From: Cupriavidus oxalaticus
GTDB taxonomy: Bacteria > Pseudomonadota > Gammaproteobacteria > Burkholderiales > Burkholderiaceae
Assembly (NCBI RefSeq): GCF_016894385.1
Contig: NZ_CP069811.1
Span: 2,084,501-2,148,500 of the forward strand
Direction of reading: 5' to 3'
Length of the DNA stretch: 64,000 nucleotides
Below the pieces are notes generated by a model. That model was not told where the DNA came from, made no database searches, and saw nothing but the letters and a program-made list of their open reading frames with translations. A program made the translations under genes and the position numbers. Shown one piece after another: positions 54,855 through 64,000 of this stretch (position 1 is its first letter; the number at the start of each line of letters is the position of its first letter).

Positions 54855-56198
54855 TCAGATCACCCCTTGCGCCAGCATGGCATCCGCCACCTTGACAAAG
54901 CCGGCGATATTGGCGCCTTCCACGTAGTTGATATACCCACCCGCCTTCTGCCCGTGGTGGATGCAGTTCTGGTGGATGTCCTTCATGATCGCGTGCAGCT
55001 TCTCGTCGACCTCGGCGTGGTGCCACGACAGGCGCATCGCGTTCTGCGACATTTCCAGCCCGGAGGTCGCCACGCCGCCGGCGTTGCTGGCCTTGCCCGG
55101 CGCGTAGAGGATCTTCGCGTCGACGAAGCGGTCGACGGCTTCCAGCGTCGATGGCATGTTGGCGCCTTCGGCCACGCAGATCACGCCGTTGCCGAGCAGC
55201 GTCTCGGCATCATTGCCGTCCAGCTCGTTCTGCGTTGCGCACGGCAGCGCGACGTCGGCCGGCACATGCCACGGGGTGCGGCCGGCTTCGAAGGTCATGC
55301 CGGTGCGGGCGGCAAAGTCGACCAGGCGGCCGCGCTCTTCGTTCTTGAAGGCCATGACTTCAGCCAGCTGCTCGGTGGTCATGCCTTGCGGGTAGTGCAG
55401 CACGCCGCCGGAGTCCGACAGCGTCAGCACCTTGGCGCCCAGCTCGATCGCCTTCTCGGCAGCGTATTGCGCCACGTTGCCCGAGCCGGAGATCAGCACG
55501 CGCAGGCCGTCGAACGCGCGGCCGCGACGGTGCAGCATTTCCTGCGCGAAGTAGACGGTGCCGTAGCCGGTGGCTTCCGGTCGCATCAGGCTGCCGCCAT
55601 AGGCCAGGCCCTTGCCGGTAAAGACGCAGGCGGACTGGTTCGACAGCTTCTTCATCATGCCGGCCATGAAGCCCACTTCACGCGCGCCCACGCCGATGTC
55701 GCCGGCCGGGATATCGGTGTCCGGGCCCAGGTGACGGTACAGCTCGGTCACCAGCGCCTGGCAGAAGCGCATCACTTCGGCGTCGGACTTGCCCTTGGGA
55801 TCGAAGTCGGAGCCGCCCTTGCCGCCGCCCATGGGCAGCGTGGTCAGCGCGTTCTTGAAGGTCTGCTCGAAGCCCAGGAACTTCAGCACCGACAGATTCA
55901 CGGTCGGGTGAAAGCGCATGCCGCCCTTGTACGGGCCGATGGCCGAGCTGTGCTGGACGCGGAAGGCGCGGTTGACCTGCACCTGGTTGCGGTCGTCGGT
56001 CCAGGCCACGCGGAACTGGATCACGCGCTCGGGCTCGACCAGGCGCTCGAGCAGGGCCTGCTCGGCGTAGCGCGGATTGCGCTCGACGAACGGCCAGAGC
56101 GTCATCATCACTTCCTTCACGGCCTGGAGGAATTCAGGTTGATTGGGGTCGCGGCGGGCGACCCCCGCCAGGAATGCGTCGAGGGAAGGAGCGTTCAC
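54855..56198 (-). CDS. gdhA: NADP-specific glutamate dehydrogenase
   Basis: 447-residue enzyme (the same length as E. coli GdhA): 2-oxoglutarate + NH4+ + NADPH to glutamate. Substrate-binding domain motifs: GPYKGGMRFHPTVNLSVLKFLGFEQTFKNALT (about 90-121), the catalytic Lys in PMGGGKGGSDFDPKGKSD (about 124-141) and Asp in GDIGVGAREVGFMAG (about 167-181). The Rossmann domain holds ISGSGNVAQYAAEKAIELGAKVLTLSDSGG (about 238-267). The start is a GTG at 56198, which gives the normal family length; no ATG fits as well. Convergent with the SulP gene; a 289-bp gap separates it from the DeoR-type gene upstream. Confidence 0.94.
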   Translation of the reverse strand: MNAPSLDAFLAGVARRDPNQPEFLQAVKEVMMTLWPFVERNPRYAEQALLERLVEPERVIQFRVAWTDDRNQVQVNRAFRVQHSSAIGPYKGGMRFHPTVNLSVLKFLGFEQTFKNALTTLPMGGGKGGSDFDPKGKSDAEVMRFCQALVTELYRHLGPDTDIPAGDIGVGAREVGFMAGMMKKLSNQSACVFTGKGLAYGGSLMRPEATGYGTVYFAQEMLHRRGRAFDGLRVLISGSGNVAQYAAEKAIELGAKVLTLSDSGGVLHYPQGMTTEQLAEVMAFKNEERGRLVDFAARTGMTFEAGRTPWHVPADVALPCATQNELDGNDAETLLGNGVICVAEGANMPSTLEAVDRFVDAKILYAPGKASNAGGVATSGLEMSQNAMRLSWHHAEVDEKLHAIMKDIHQNCIHHGQKAGGYINYVEGANIAGFVKVADAMLAQGVI

Positions 56199-56487
56199 GA
56201 TGTCTCTGCTGTGCTGGTGCTGTGTCTGGATCTGACGGCCCTGCCGGCTGTGCCGGTCTCTGGAGCCGCCTGGCGTTGCGCCGAGGGGAAGGTGGGTGGC
56301 CTCCGGTTGCCCAGGCATCCGCGGCATGCCGCGCCTGTCTGGCAACCCGAAACTGTAGCACCAGCATGGGGCATGTGGCAGTCAAAACACCTTTGACTGC
56401 TGCGTGAAAGCCTAATTTTGGTGCGAACAGCGGGGTATTCCGTTCGATCAGCGCACAAATGCGATCGAAAAACAACTTGGTGGGCGT

Positions 56488-57243
56488 CTAGGCGATCAGC
56501 AGCCTGGCGCCGCGCTCCTTCAGCGCCGCCCCGATTTCCGGCTCGGGTGCCATGTCCGTGATCAGCCAGGCGGCCAGTTCGAAATGCTTGATGGTCACGC
56601 CGGTGTTGCGGCCGAACTTGGTGTAGTCGGCCACCACGCATGGGGTATCGGCAGCCATCAGCATGCGGCTGCGCAGCTCGGCCGCTGCGCGCGAAAAGTC
56701 GCAGATCTCGCCGTGCGGGGTGACTCCGCCGATGCCGATAAAGGCGAAGTCGGTGTGGTAGCGCGACAGCTGCTCGATGGTGTCCCAGCCGTGGGTCGCA
56801 TCCTCGTTGTCCTGCAGCTCGCCGCCCAGCACGATCACGCGGTTGCCGTTGCGCCGGCCCAGCAGCTGGGCGATGGCAAGGTCGTTGGTGTAGACCAGCA
56901 GGTTGTGGTGGCCGTGCAGCGCCTGCGCCACCGCGTGGGTGGTGGTGCCGTAATCCAGGATCAGCGATGCCCCGTCGCGCACCAGTTCCGCGGCGCGCAC
57001 GCCGATGGCGCGCTTGCCTTCGGCATTGACGGCGGCGCGGGCCTGGGTGTCGGGCTCGGTGCGGTCGGACGCCAGCGCGCCACCGTGGGTCAGCACCAGC
57101 AGGCCGCGCGCCGCCAGCGTGTTGAGGTCGCGCCGGATGGTTTCGCGCGAGACGTCGAGCTCGGCCACCAGTTCGCTGATGGCGAGTGCGCCGGTGGCGG
57201 AGAGCTGGTCTAGGATGTATTTCTGCCGTTGTTCGGCGAGCAC
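56488..57243 (-). CDS. DeoR/GlpR family transcriptional regulator
   Basis: 251-residue repressor-type protein. The N-terminal DeoR helix-turn-helix (AEQRQKYILDQLSATGALAISELVAELDVSRETIRRDLNTLAARGLL, 3-49) is followed by a DeoR C-terminal sugar-phosphate-isomerase-like sensor domain (DGASLILDYGTTTHAVAQAL and TDFAFIGIGGVTPHGEICDFS). Start 57243 follows a weak Gly-rich region; no better alternative. It lies just downstream of the phosphonoacetaldehyde dehydrogenase gene, separated by a family B hairpin, so it may respond to a phosphate ester linked with the phosphonate genes, or simply be a neighbour. Confidence 0.88.
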   Translation of the reverse strand: MLAEQRQKYILDQLSATGALAISELVAELDVSRETIRRDLNTLAARGLLVLTHGGALASDRTEPDTQARAAVNAEGKRAIGVRAAELVRDGASLILDYGTTTHAVAQALHGHHNLLVYTNDLAIAQLLGRRNGNRVIVLGGELQDNEDATHGWDTIEQLSRYHTDFAFIGIGGVTPHGEICDFSRAAAELRSRMLMAADTPCVVADYTKFGRNTGVTIKHFELAAWLITDMAPEPEIGAALKERGARLLIA

Positions 57244-57312
57244 GGGGACTCCGGGAGCGTGGGGGGTTGGCCGATTCTAGCGCAGAGGTCCGTGAGCAAC
57301 CGTTGGTGTGCT

Positions 57313-57336
57313 CCCTCTCCCGCTTGCGGGAGAGGG
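57313..57336. repeat. Hairpin repeat, family B
   Basis: CCCTCTCCCGC at 57313-57323 and GCGGGAGAGGG at 57326-57336, 2-base loop. It lies 32 nt after the phosphonoacetaldehyde dehydrogenase stop and may end that transcript. Confidence 0.85.
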
Positions 57337-57367
57337 GAGCAAACCCCCAGCGGATTTCCACCTCATC

Positions 57368-58831
57368 TCACGCCCACGGCAGCGTCACCGTCTTCAAATT
57401 GGTAAAGCTCTTGGCCGCCTCCTGCACGCCTTCCTTGTACCCCAGCCCCGAATCCTTGATGCCGCCGAACGGCGTCAGCTCGATGCGGTAGCCCGGCACT
57501 TCCCACAGGTTCACCGTGCCGACCTGCAGCGAGTTGGCGATCTTCGTGAACGCCTCGATGTCGTTGGTGCAGACCCCCGACGACAGGCCAAACGCCGTGC
57601 CGTTGGAAATCCGGATCGCATCCTCGACATCGCGGAACGTGATGATGGGCGACACCGGCCCGAAGGTCTCCTCGCGCACCACTGTCATCGCCGGGTCGAC
57701 GCGGTCGATCACCGTCGGCGCGTAGCTGGCGCCGTTGCGCTGGTTGCCGGCCAGCAGCCGCGCGCCCTGCGCCACCGCCTCGTTGACGCGCGCCTCGAAC
57801 AGCCTGGCGGCCTCTTCGTCGATCACCGTGCCCATGTCGACGCCTCGGTCCATCGGGTTGCCGTACGTCCACGCGCGGGTCTTCTCCACCACCAGTTCGG
57901 TGAAGCGCGCCGCGACCGCCTGGTGCACCAGCATGCGCTTGACCGCGGTGCAGCGCTGGCCCGAGTTCTTGTACGAGCCCTGCACCGCGAGGTCGGAGGC
58001 GCGCTCGAGGTCGGCGTCGGCCAGCACGATCAGCGGGTCGTTGCCGCCCAGCTCCAGCACCACGCGCTTGTAGCCGGCCTTGCTGGCGATGTACTTGCCG
58101 ATCGCCACGCCGCCGGTGAAGGTGACGAGGTCGACGGCGGGATGGGTGATCAGCTCGTCGGCAATCTCGCGCGGGTCGCCGGTGACGACCTGCAGCATCT
58201 GCGGCGGCAGCCCGGCCTCGTACAGCAGGTCGGCCAGGTAGTACGCCGACAGCGGCACCTTCTCCGATGGCTTGAGCACCATACGGTTGTTGGTGGCGAT
58301 CGACGGCGCCACCTTGTGCGCCACCTGGTTCATCGGGTGGTTGAACGGCGTGATGGCGCAGATCACGCCCAGCAGCGGCTCGCGCTGCGTCAGCACGCGG
58401 CGCTTCTTGCCGTGCGGGGTCAGGTCGCAGGAGAACAGCAGGCCGTCGTCGCGCAGCGCCTCGGTGGCGGCGAAGCCTAGTACGTCGGCCACGCGGCCGA
58501 TCTCGTACAGCGAGTCCTTCTTGGACAGGCCGGACTCCAGCGTGATCAGGTCCGACGCTTCCTCGGTGCGCTCGCGCAGCAGCGCGGCGGCGCGGTTCAG
58601 GATGGCGGCGCGCTCGTAGCGCGTCAGCGTGGAACGGTACGCCTGCGCCACGCCGAAGGCGCGGCGCACGTCGTCGAGCGTGGCCTTGGGCACGGTGCCC
58701 ACCAGCGTGCCGTCATACGGGTTGCGCACCTCGATCACGCGCTCGCGCACGATCTTCTGGCCATCGATGCGCAGCGCCTCGGCGCGGAAATGCGGGCTGA
58801 CAGTGCCTGCAGGGAAATGGGGGGCGTTCAT
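57368..58831 (-). CDS. phnY: Phosphonoacetaldehyde dehydrogenase
   Basis: 487-residue aldehyde dehydrogenase that oxidises phosphonoacetaldehyde to phosphonoacetate with NAD+. Seen: [33 protein letters not shown] (about 150-182), [16 protein letters not shown], the Glu in [17 protein letters not shown] (about 250-266) and the catalytic Cys in [18 protein letters not shown] (about 284). The assignment to phosphonates rests on the next gene, phosphonoacetate hydrolase, 56 nt away. Start 58831 is preferred over 58867, which adds 12 Arg-rich residues. It forms an operon with phnA and the GntR-type gene. Confidence 0.9.
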   Translation of the reverse strand: MNAPHFPAGTVSPHFRAEALRIDGQKIVRERVIEVRNPYDGTLVGTVPKATLDDVRRAFGVAQAYRSTLTRYERAAILNRAAALLRERTEEASDLITLESGLSKKDSLYEIGRVADVLGFAATEALRDDGLLFSCDLTPHGKKRRVLTQREPLLGVICAITPFNHPMNQVAHKVAPSIATNNRMVLKPSEKVPLSAYYLADLLYEAGLPPQMLQVVTGDPREIADELITHPAVDLVTFTGGVAIGKYIASKAGYKRVVLELGGNDPLIVLADADLERASDLAVQGSYKNSGQRCTAVKRMLVHQAVAARFTELVVEKTRAWTYGNPMDRGVDMGTVIDEEAARLFEARVNEAVAQGARLLAGNQRNGASYAPTVIDRVDPAMTVVREETFGPVSPIITFRDVEDAIRISNGTAFGLSSGVCTNDIEAFTKIANSLQVGTVNLWEVPGYRIELTPFGGIKDSGLGYKEGVQEAAKSFTNLKTVTLPWA

Positions 58832-58887
58832 GGGATTTCTCCGGTCGGTACGGGTGCAACGGCCCACTGCGGGGCCGCGGTACGGGT

Positions 58888-60910
<2,023 letters not shown>

Positions 60911-60981
60911 GAAAACTCCCGTTTGTGACGGATTCAGCAATATCGAAAATCCTTGTTGCGATTAAAGCAAGCGGTTTGTAT

Positions 60982-60993
60982 ATTGTCAACAAT
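60982..60993. promoter_or_regulatory. Inverted repeat ATTGT-CA-ACAAT, candidate GntR operator
   Basis: Perfect 5-bp arms around a 2-bp centre, in the 267-bp gap between the divergent GntR-type and binding-protein genes. The GT..AC core fits GntR-family operators. Assignment to the neighbouring regulator is inference. Confidence 0.5.
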
Positions 60994-61177
60994 CAAGACA
61001 TCGGCGGCGCTGGCAGGGTGATGCAAGGGCCATGACAAACCGGGAACATGTCTTGAAAGTGTTGTAGCAGAAGGGTTTCAAGGTGATCCAGTGTTGTGCA
61101 GCGTATCGCCACACATTGCAACATATTCACCAAATTGACACATATCTCCACCTACAATGCCGGAAAAGGAGCCCCCC

Positions 61178-62212
61178 ATGAAACTGTCCCTCACATCCAC
61201 CCTGCACACCGCCGCCGCCCTGCTCGCACTGGGCGCCGCCAGCGCCGCGCTGGCCCAGAAAACCACCCTGACGGTCTACACCGCGTGGGAAATCGAAACC
61301 CTGAAGCCATACGCCGAGGGCTTCGCCAGGGTCGCGCCCGACATCGAGCTGAAGTACGTGCGCGACTCCACCGGCGTCATCACCGCCAAGGCACTCGCTG
61401 AAAAGGCCAACCCGCAGGCGGACGTGATCGCCGGCCTGGCCGCATCGAGCCTCGAGCTGCTCAAGCAGGAAGGCATGCTGGCGCCCTACACCCCCAAGGG
61501 CTTCGAAAAACTGACGCGCGACTACAGCGACAAGGCCACGCCGCCGTCATGGGTGGGACTGGATGTCTGGGGCGCCACCGTCTGCTTCAACACCGTCGAA
61601 GCGAAAAAGCGCAACCTGCCGCGCCCGGAAACCTGGAAGGACCTGGCCAAGCCGGTCTACAAGGGCACCATCGTGATGCCCAACCCGGCCTCGTCCGGCA
61701 CCGGCTTTCTCGACGTGACCGCCTGGCTGCAGCTGTTCGGCGAGCAGGAAGGCTGGAAGTACATGGACGCGCTGCACGAGAACATCGCCCAGTACACGCA
61801 CAGCGGCTCCAAGCCGTGCAAGCAGGCAGGCTCGGGCGAATTCCCGATCGGCATCTCGTTCGAGCTGCGCGCGCACAAGACGCTGGCCTCGGGCGCGCCG
61901 ATCGAGATGATCTTCCCCAAGGAAGGCCTGGGCTATGACATCGAGGCTGCCGGCATCGTCAAGGGGACGAAGAAGCAGGAGGCCGCGCAGCGCTACCTGG
62001 ACTGGCTGGCGAGCAAGGAAGCGGCGCAGCTGTTCGCCAGGGACTGGGCCATCGTCACCTATCCGGGCGTGGCGCGGAAGGTCGAGACCATCCCGGCCAA
62101 CTACGAGCAGATGCTGGTCAAGAACGACTTCAGCTATATCGCCAAGAACCGCGAGCGCGTGCTGACCGAATGGCAGAAGCGGTACGCCAGCAAGTCGGAA
62201 AAGCAGCAGTAA
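61178..62212 (+). CDS. phnS: 2-Aminoethylphosphonate ABC transporter, periplasmic binding protein
   Basis: 344-residue extracellular solute-binding protein of the iron/phosphonate (type 2) class. A signal peptide spans 1-27 (LHTAAALLALGAASAALA), then QKTTLTVYTAWEIETLKPYAEGF. DVIAGLAASSLELLKQEGML, GLDVWGATVCFNTVEAKKRNLPRPETWKDLAKPVYKGTI and NPASSGTGFLDVTAWLQLFGE define the PhnS-like group. Start 61178 has AAGGAG eight bases upstream; the frame to 61157 adds 7 residues. The next genes, on the same strand, are the ATPase (114 nt later) and a permease, so this is the binding protein of that importer. Confidence 0.9.
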   Translation: MKLSLTSTLHTAAALLALGAASAALAQKTTLTVYTAWEIETLKPYAEGFARVAPDIELKYVRDSTGVITAKALAEKANPQADVIAGLAASSLELLKQEGMLAPYTPKGFEKLTRDYSDKATPPSWVGLDVWGATVCFNTVEAKKRNLPRPETWKDLAKPVYKGTIVMPNPASSGTGFLDVTAWLQLFGEQEGWKYMDALHENIAQYTHSGSKPCKQAGSGEFPIGISFELRAHKTLASGAPIEMIFPKEGLGYDIEAAGIVKGTKKQEAAQRYLDWLASKEAAQLFARDWAIVTYPGVARKVETIPANYEQMLVKNDFSYIAKNRERVLTEWQKRYASKSEKQQ

Positions 62213-62220
62213 GCCCTCGT

Positions 62221-62287
62221 CGTTCCCGCGCAGGCGGGAACCCAGTGACTTCAAACGACGCTGGATTCCCGCCTGCGCGGGAATGAC
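62221..62287. repeat. REP-like palindrome pair (family A)
   Basis: GTTCCCGC...GCGGGAAC followed after a GTGACTTCAAACGACGC-type spacer by ATTCCCGC...GCGGGAAT. Nearly identical, in reverse orientation, to the copy at 48012-48080. It lies between the phnS- and phnT-type genes, within a probable operon, and could stabilise the upstream mRNA end. Confidence 0.85.
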
Positions 62288-62326
62288 AGTGGAGACTGAA
62301 ACAATACCGCCGAGGATCCCCACGCC

Positions 62327-63439
62327 ATGCCATCCCCCACTTCCATGGCCGAGACCTATCTCAGCCTGAAAGGCATCCACAAGCGCTTCGGCGGCGGCGC
62401 CAGCCCGTTCGTCGCCCTGCATCACATCGACCTCGACGTGCGCCAGGGCGAGCTGCTGTGCTTCCTCGGCCCGTCGGGCTGCGGCAAGACCACGCTGCTG
62501 CGCATCATCGCCGGGCTGGAATCGCAGAACGCCGGCACCATCCACCAGGGCGGGCGCGATATCTCCACGCTGCCGCCGATGGAGCGCGACTACGGCATCG
62601 TATTCCAGTCGTATGCCTTGTTTCCCAACCTGACGGTGGCGGACAACGTCGCCTACGGCCTGGTCAACCGGCGCATGCCGCGCGACCAGCGCCGCGCGCG
62701 CGTCGATGAACTGCTGACGCTGGTGGGCCTGCCCGATCGCGGCAGCCAGTACCCCGCGCAGCTCTCCGGCGGCCAGCAGCAGCGCGTCGCGATCGCGCGG
62801 GCGCTGGCGACTTCGCCCGGCCTGCTGCTGCTGGACGAGCCCCTGTCCGCACTCGACGCACGCGTGCGGGTGCGGCTGCGCAGCGAGATCCGCGCGCTGC
62901 AGCAGCGCCTGAACATCACCACCATCCTGGTCACGCACGACCAGGAAGAGGCGCTGTCGATGGCAGACCGCATCGTGGTCATGAACCAGGGCGTGATCGA
63001 GCAGGTGGGCACGCCGGCGCAGGTCTACCAGCGCCCGTCCACGCCGTTCGCCGCGGACTTCGTCGGCAAGACCAATATGCTGGGCGCGCGCGTCGGCGGC
63101 GACGGGGCGCTGCACCTCGGCGGCGTGCGCATGGACTGCACCGCGCCGGCCGGCTGCTGCGCCGACGAGGCGGTGCAGGTGTTCTTCCGGCCGGAAGACG
63201 TCTGCGTGCGCGGCATCGAGCAGCACGGGCCCAATGTGCTGGAAGCCACCGTGGACAAGATCGAGTTCCTGGGCGCGTTCTCGCGCCTGACGCTGCGGCT
63301 GCCCGATGCCGCATCGGGCACGCTGTGCGCCGACCTCTCGCTCAACGACCTGCACGAACTGCGCCCGAACACCGGCGACCGCCTGCGCCTGGCCATTCCC
63401 GCTGACCGCCTCCGCATCTTCCGCCACGCATGCGCCTGA
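62327..63439 (+). CDS. phnT: 2-Aminoethylphosphonate ABC transporter, ATP-binding protein
   Basis: 370-residue ABC ATPase. Walker A GPSGCGKT (48-55), Q-loop VFQSYALFPNLTV (about 88-100), signature LSGGQQQRVAIARAL (about 145-159), Walker B LLLLDEPLSALDARV (about 165-179) and H-loop THDQEEA (about 204-210) are intact. A C-terminal TOBE domain (about 240-365) binds regulators. Start 62327 has GAGGA nine bases upstream; a Met at codon 7 is an alternative. The stop overlaps the permease start by 10 nt, so the two are coupled. Confidence 0.93.
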   Translation: MPSPTSMAETYLSLKGIHKRFGGGASPFVALHHIDLDVRQGELLCFLGPSGCGKTTLLRIIAGLESQNAGTIHQGGRDISTLPPMERDYGIVFQSYALFPNLTVADNVAYGLVNRRMPRDQRRARVDELLTLVGLPDRGSQYPAQLSGGQQQRVAIARALATSPGLLLLDEPLSALDARVRVRLRSEIRALQQRLNITTILVTHDQEEALSMADRIVVMNQGVIEQVGTPAQVYQRPSTPFAADFVGKTNMLGARVGGDGALHLGGVRMDCTAPAGCCADEAVQVFFRPEDVCVRGIEQHGPNVLEATVDKIEFLGAFSRLTLRLPDAASGTLCADLSLNDLHELRPNTGDRLRLAIPADRLRIFRHACA

Positions 63440-64000
63440 GCCTCACGACGGCGCCGGCCAATGTGCCGGCTACCGATACCGCCCCGGGCGCCGTGCCGAC
63501 CGGGATTCCCAATCCCGGCGCGAAGCCTTCCCTGCCGGCGCCACCCGCGTTCGTCGCCACCACGGTGCGCGCGCACTGGACCGACCGGCTCGCGCACTTG
63601 CTGCTGGCACTGGCCGCAGTCGCCCTGCTCTGCTTCGTGCTGGCCCCGATCGCGATGATCCTGGCCAAGAGCGTGCAGAACCGCGACGGCACGCTGGCGG
63701 GGATCGCACATTTCCGCGCCTACTTCGAATCGCCGGCGCTGCTGCGCTCGGTATGGAACAGCCTGTGGGTCTCGGCGCTGGCCACCTGCATCACCGTGCC
63801 GCTGGCCTTTACCTTTGCCTACGCGCTCACGCGCAGCCGCATCGCCTGCAAGGGGCTGCTGCGCAACCTGGCGCTGATCCCCTTGCTGGCACCGTCGCTG
63901 CTGGCAGCCATTTCCTTTATCTTCTGGTTCGGCAACCAGGGTCTGTTCAAGCCGTGGATGGGCGACACGCAGATCTACGGGCCGCTTGGGATCGTCGCCT
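63430..64000 (+). CDS. phnU: 2-Aminoethylphosphonate ABC transporter permease (3' end outside window)
   Basis: Open frame from the ATG at 63430 to the window end, 190 codons with no stop. After a Pro/Ala-rich cytoplasmic head (1-50) come hydrophobic helices at about 57-80 (LAHLLLALAAVALLCFVLAPIAMILA), 111-135 (LWVSALATCITVPLAFTFAYAL) and 145-165 (LRNLALIPLLAPSLLAAISFIF). The last two resemble the binding-protein-dependent permease domain. Permeases of this phosphonate type are often 540-570 residues with two fused domains, so most of the gene lies beyond the window. It overlaps phnT by 10 nt. The symbol is by context. Confidence 0.85.
   Translation, partial: MRLSLTTAPANVPATDTAPGAVPTGIPNPGAKPSLPAPPAFVATTVRAHWTDRLAHLLLALAAVALLCFVLAPIAMILAKSVQNRDGTLAGIAHFRAYFESPALLRSVWNSLWVSALATCITVPLAFTFAYALTRSRIACKGLLRNLALIPLLAPSLLAAISFIFWFGNQGLFKPWMGDTQIYGPLGIVA

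Noticed and set aside
61135..61158. TTGACA and TACAAT as the phnS-type promoter
   Set aside because: The spacer is only 12 bp, too short for sigma-70.
61547..63427. 626-codon open frame on the minus strand
   Set aside because: It runs antisense through the binding protein, a REP pair and the ATPase; no recognisable domain.

Overview
This 64 kb window is GC-rich, densely coded and typical of a large replicon of a beta-proteobacterium. The most likely source is Cupriavidus or a close Burkholderiaceae relative. That is an inference from several traits: many Bug/TctC-type periplasmic binding proteins, OmpC-type porins, a monomeric NADP isocitrate dehydrogenase, a phasin-like protein beside a SulP transporter, a Burkholderia-type phosphonate cluster, and a box cluster whose regulator fuses a helix-turn-helix to a shikimate-kinase-like domain. 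I saw no rRNA, tRNA, CRISPR array, insertion sequence or phage gene.

Layout. 1-6.9 kb: an MFS carrier cut by the window edge, a short citrate-synthase-fold CoA lyase, a CaiB/BaiF CoA-transferase, a LeuC/LeuD-like hydro-lyase pair, an Lrp regulator and a Bug protein. Together these look like an uncharacterised route for a branched or hydroxy di/tricarboxylic acid. 7-9.7 kb: an RraA/HMG-aldolase-like protein, a truncated VOC gene, a cupin and an intradiol ring-cleavage dioxygenase. 9.8-18.6 kb: a quinone-oxidoreductase-like enzyme divergent from a LacI regulator with two matching operators, a LysR regulator, two porins, a CHM isomerase, a YtcJ-like amidohydrolase and another Bug protein. 19-23 kb: an EF-G paralogue and a DUF485/ActP-type symporter pair. 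23.3-31.2 kb: the phenylacetate genes paaABCDE-paaN-paaK, divergent from paaX. 31.4-42.4 kb: the aerobic hybrid benzoate pathway: boxA, boxB, boxC, boxR and the divergent operon DUF4863-boxD-benzoate-CoA ligase-AAHS transporter. 42.5-44.9 kb: two isochorismatase-fold hydrolases divergent from a LysR regulator. 45-48 kb: small genes, including a second IF-1 and a cold-shock protein. 48-57 kb: monomeric Icd, a chemoreceptor, a phasin-like protein, a SulP transporter, NADP glutamate dehydrogenase and a DeoR regulator. 57-64 kb: phosphonoacetaldehyde dehydrogenase, phosphonoacetate hydrolase, a GntR regulator and a 2-aminoethylphosphonate ABC transporter (binding protein, ATPase and a permease open at the window end).

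How the genes work together. The paa and box modules both make a CoA thioester of an aromatic acid, epoxidise the ring with a diiron oxygenase and open it without a free dihydroxy aromatic. Each has a visible control region. The paaA/paaX gap holds a perfect 9-bp inverted repeat. The two box promoters carry four copies of a TGCA-N6-TGC(A/T) site that overlap likely promoter elements, as expected for BoxR. The phosphonate genes fit the path 2-aminoethylphosphonate, phosphonoacetaldehyde, phosphonoacetate, acetate plus phosphate; the first transaminase is not in the window.

Two families of dispersed palindromes run through the window. One is a REP-like pair built on TTCCCGC/GCGGGAA, and two copies 14 kb apart are almost identical. 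The other is a hairpin built on CCCTCTCCCGC/GCGGGAGAGGG; one copy supplies the last codons of paaX. A copy of the first family sits inside a larger imperfect inverted repeat next to icd.
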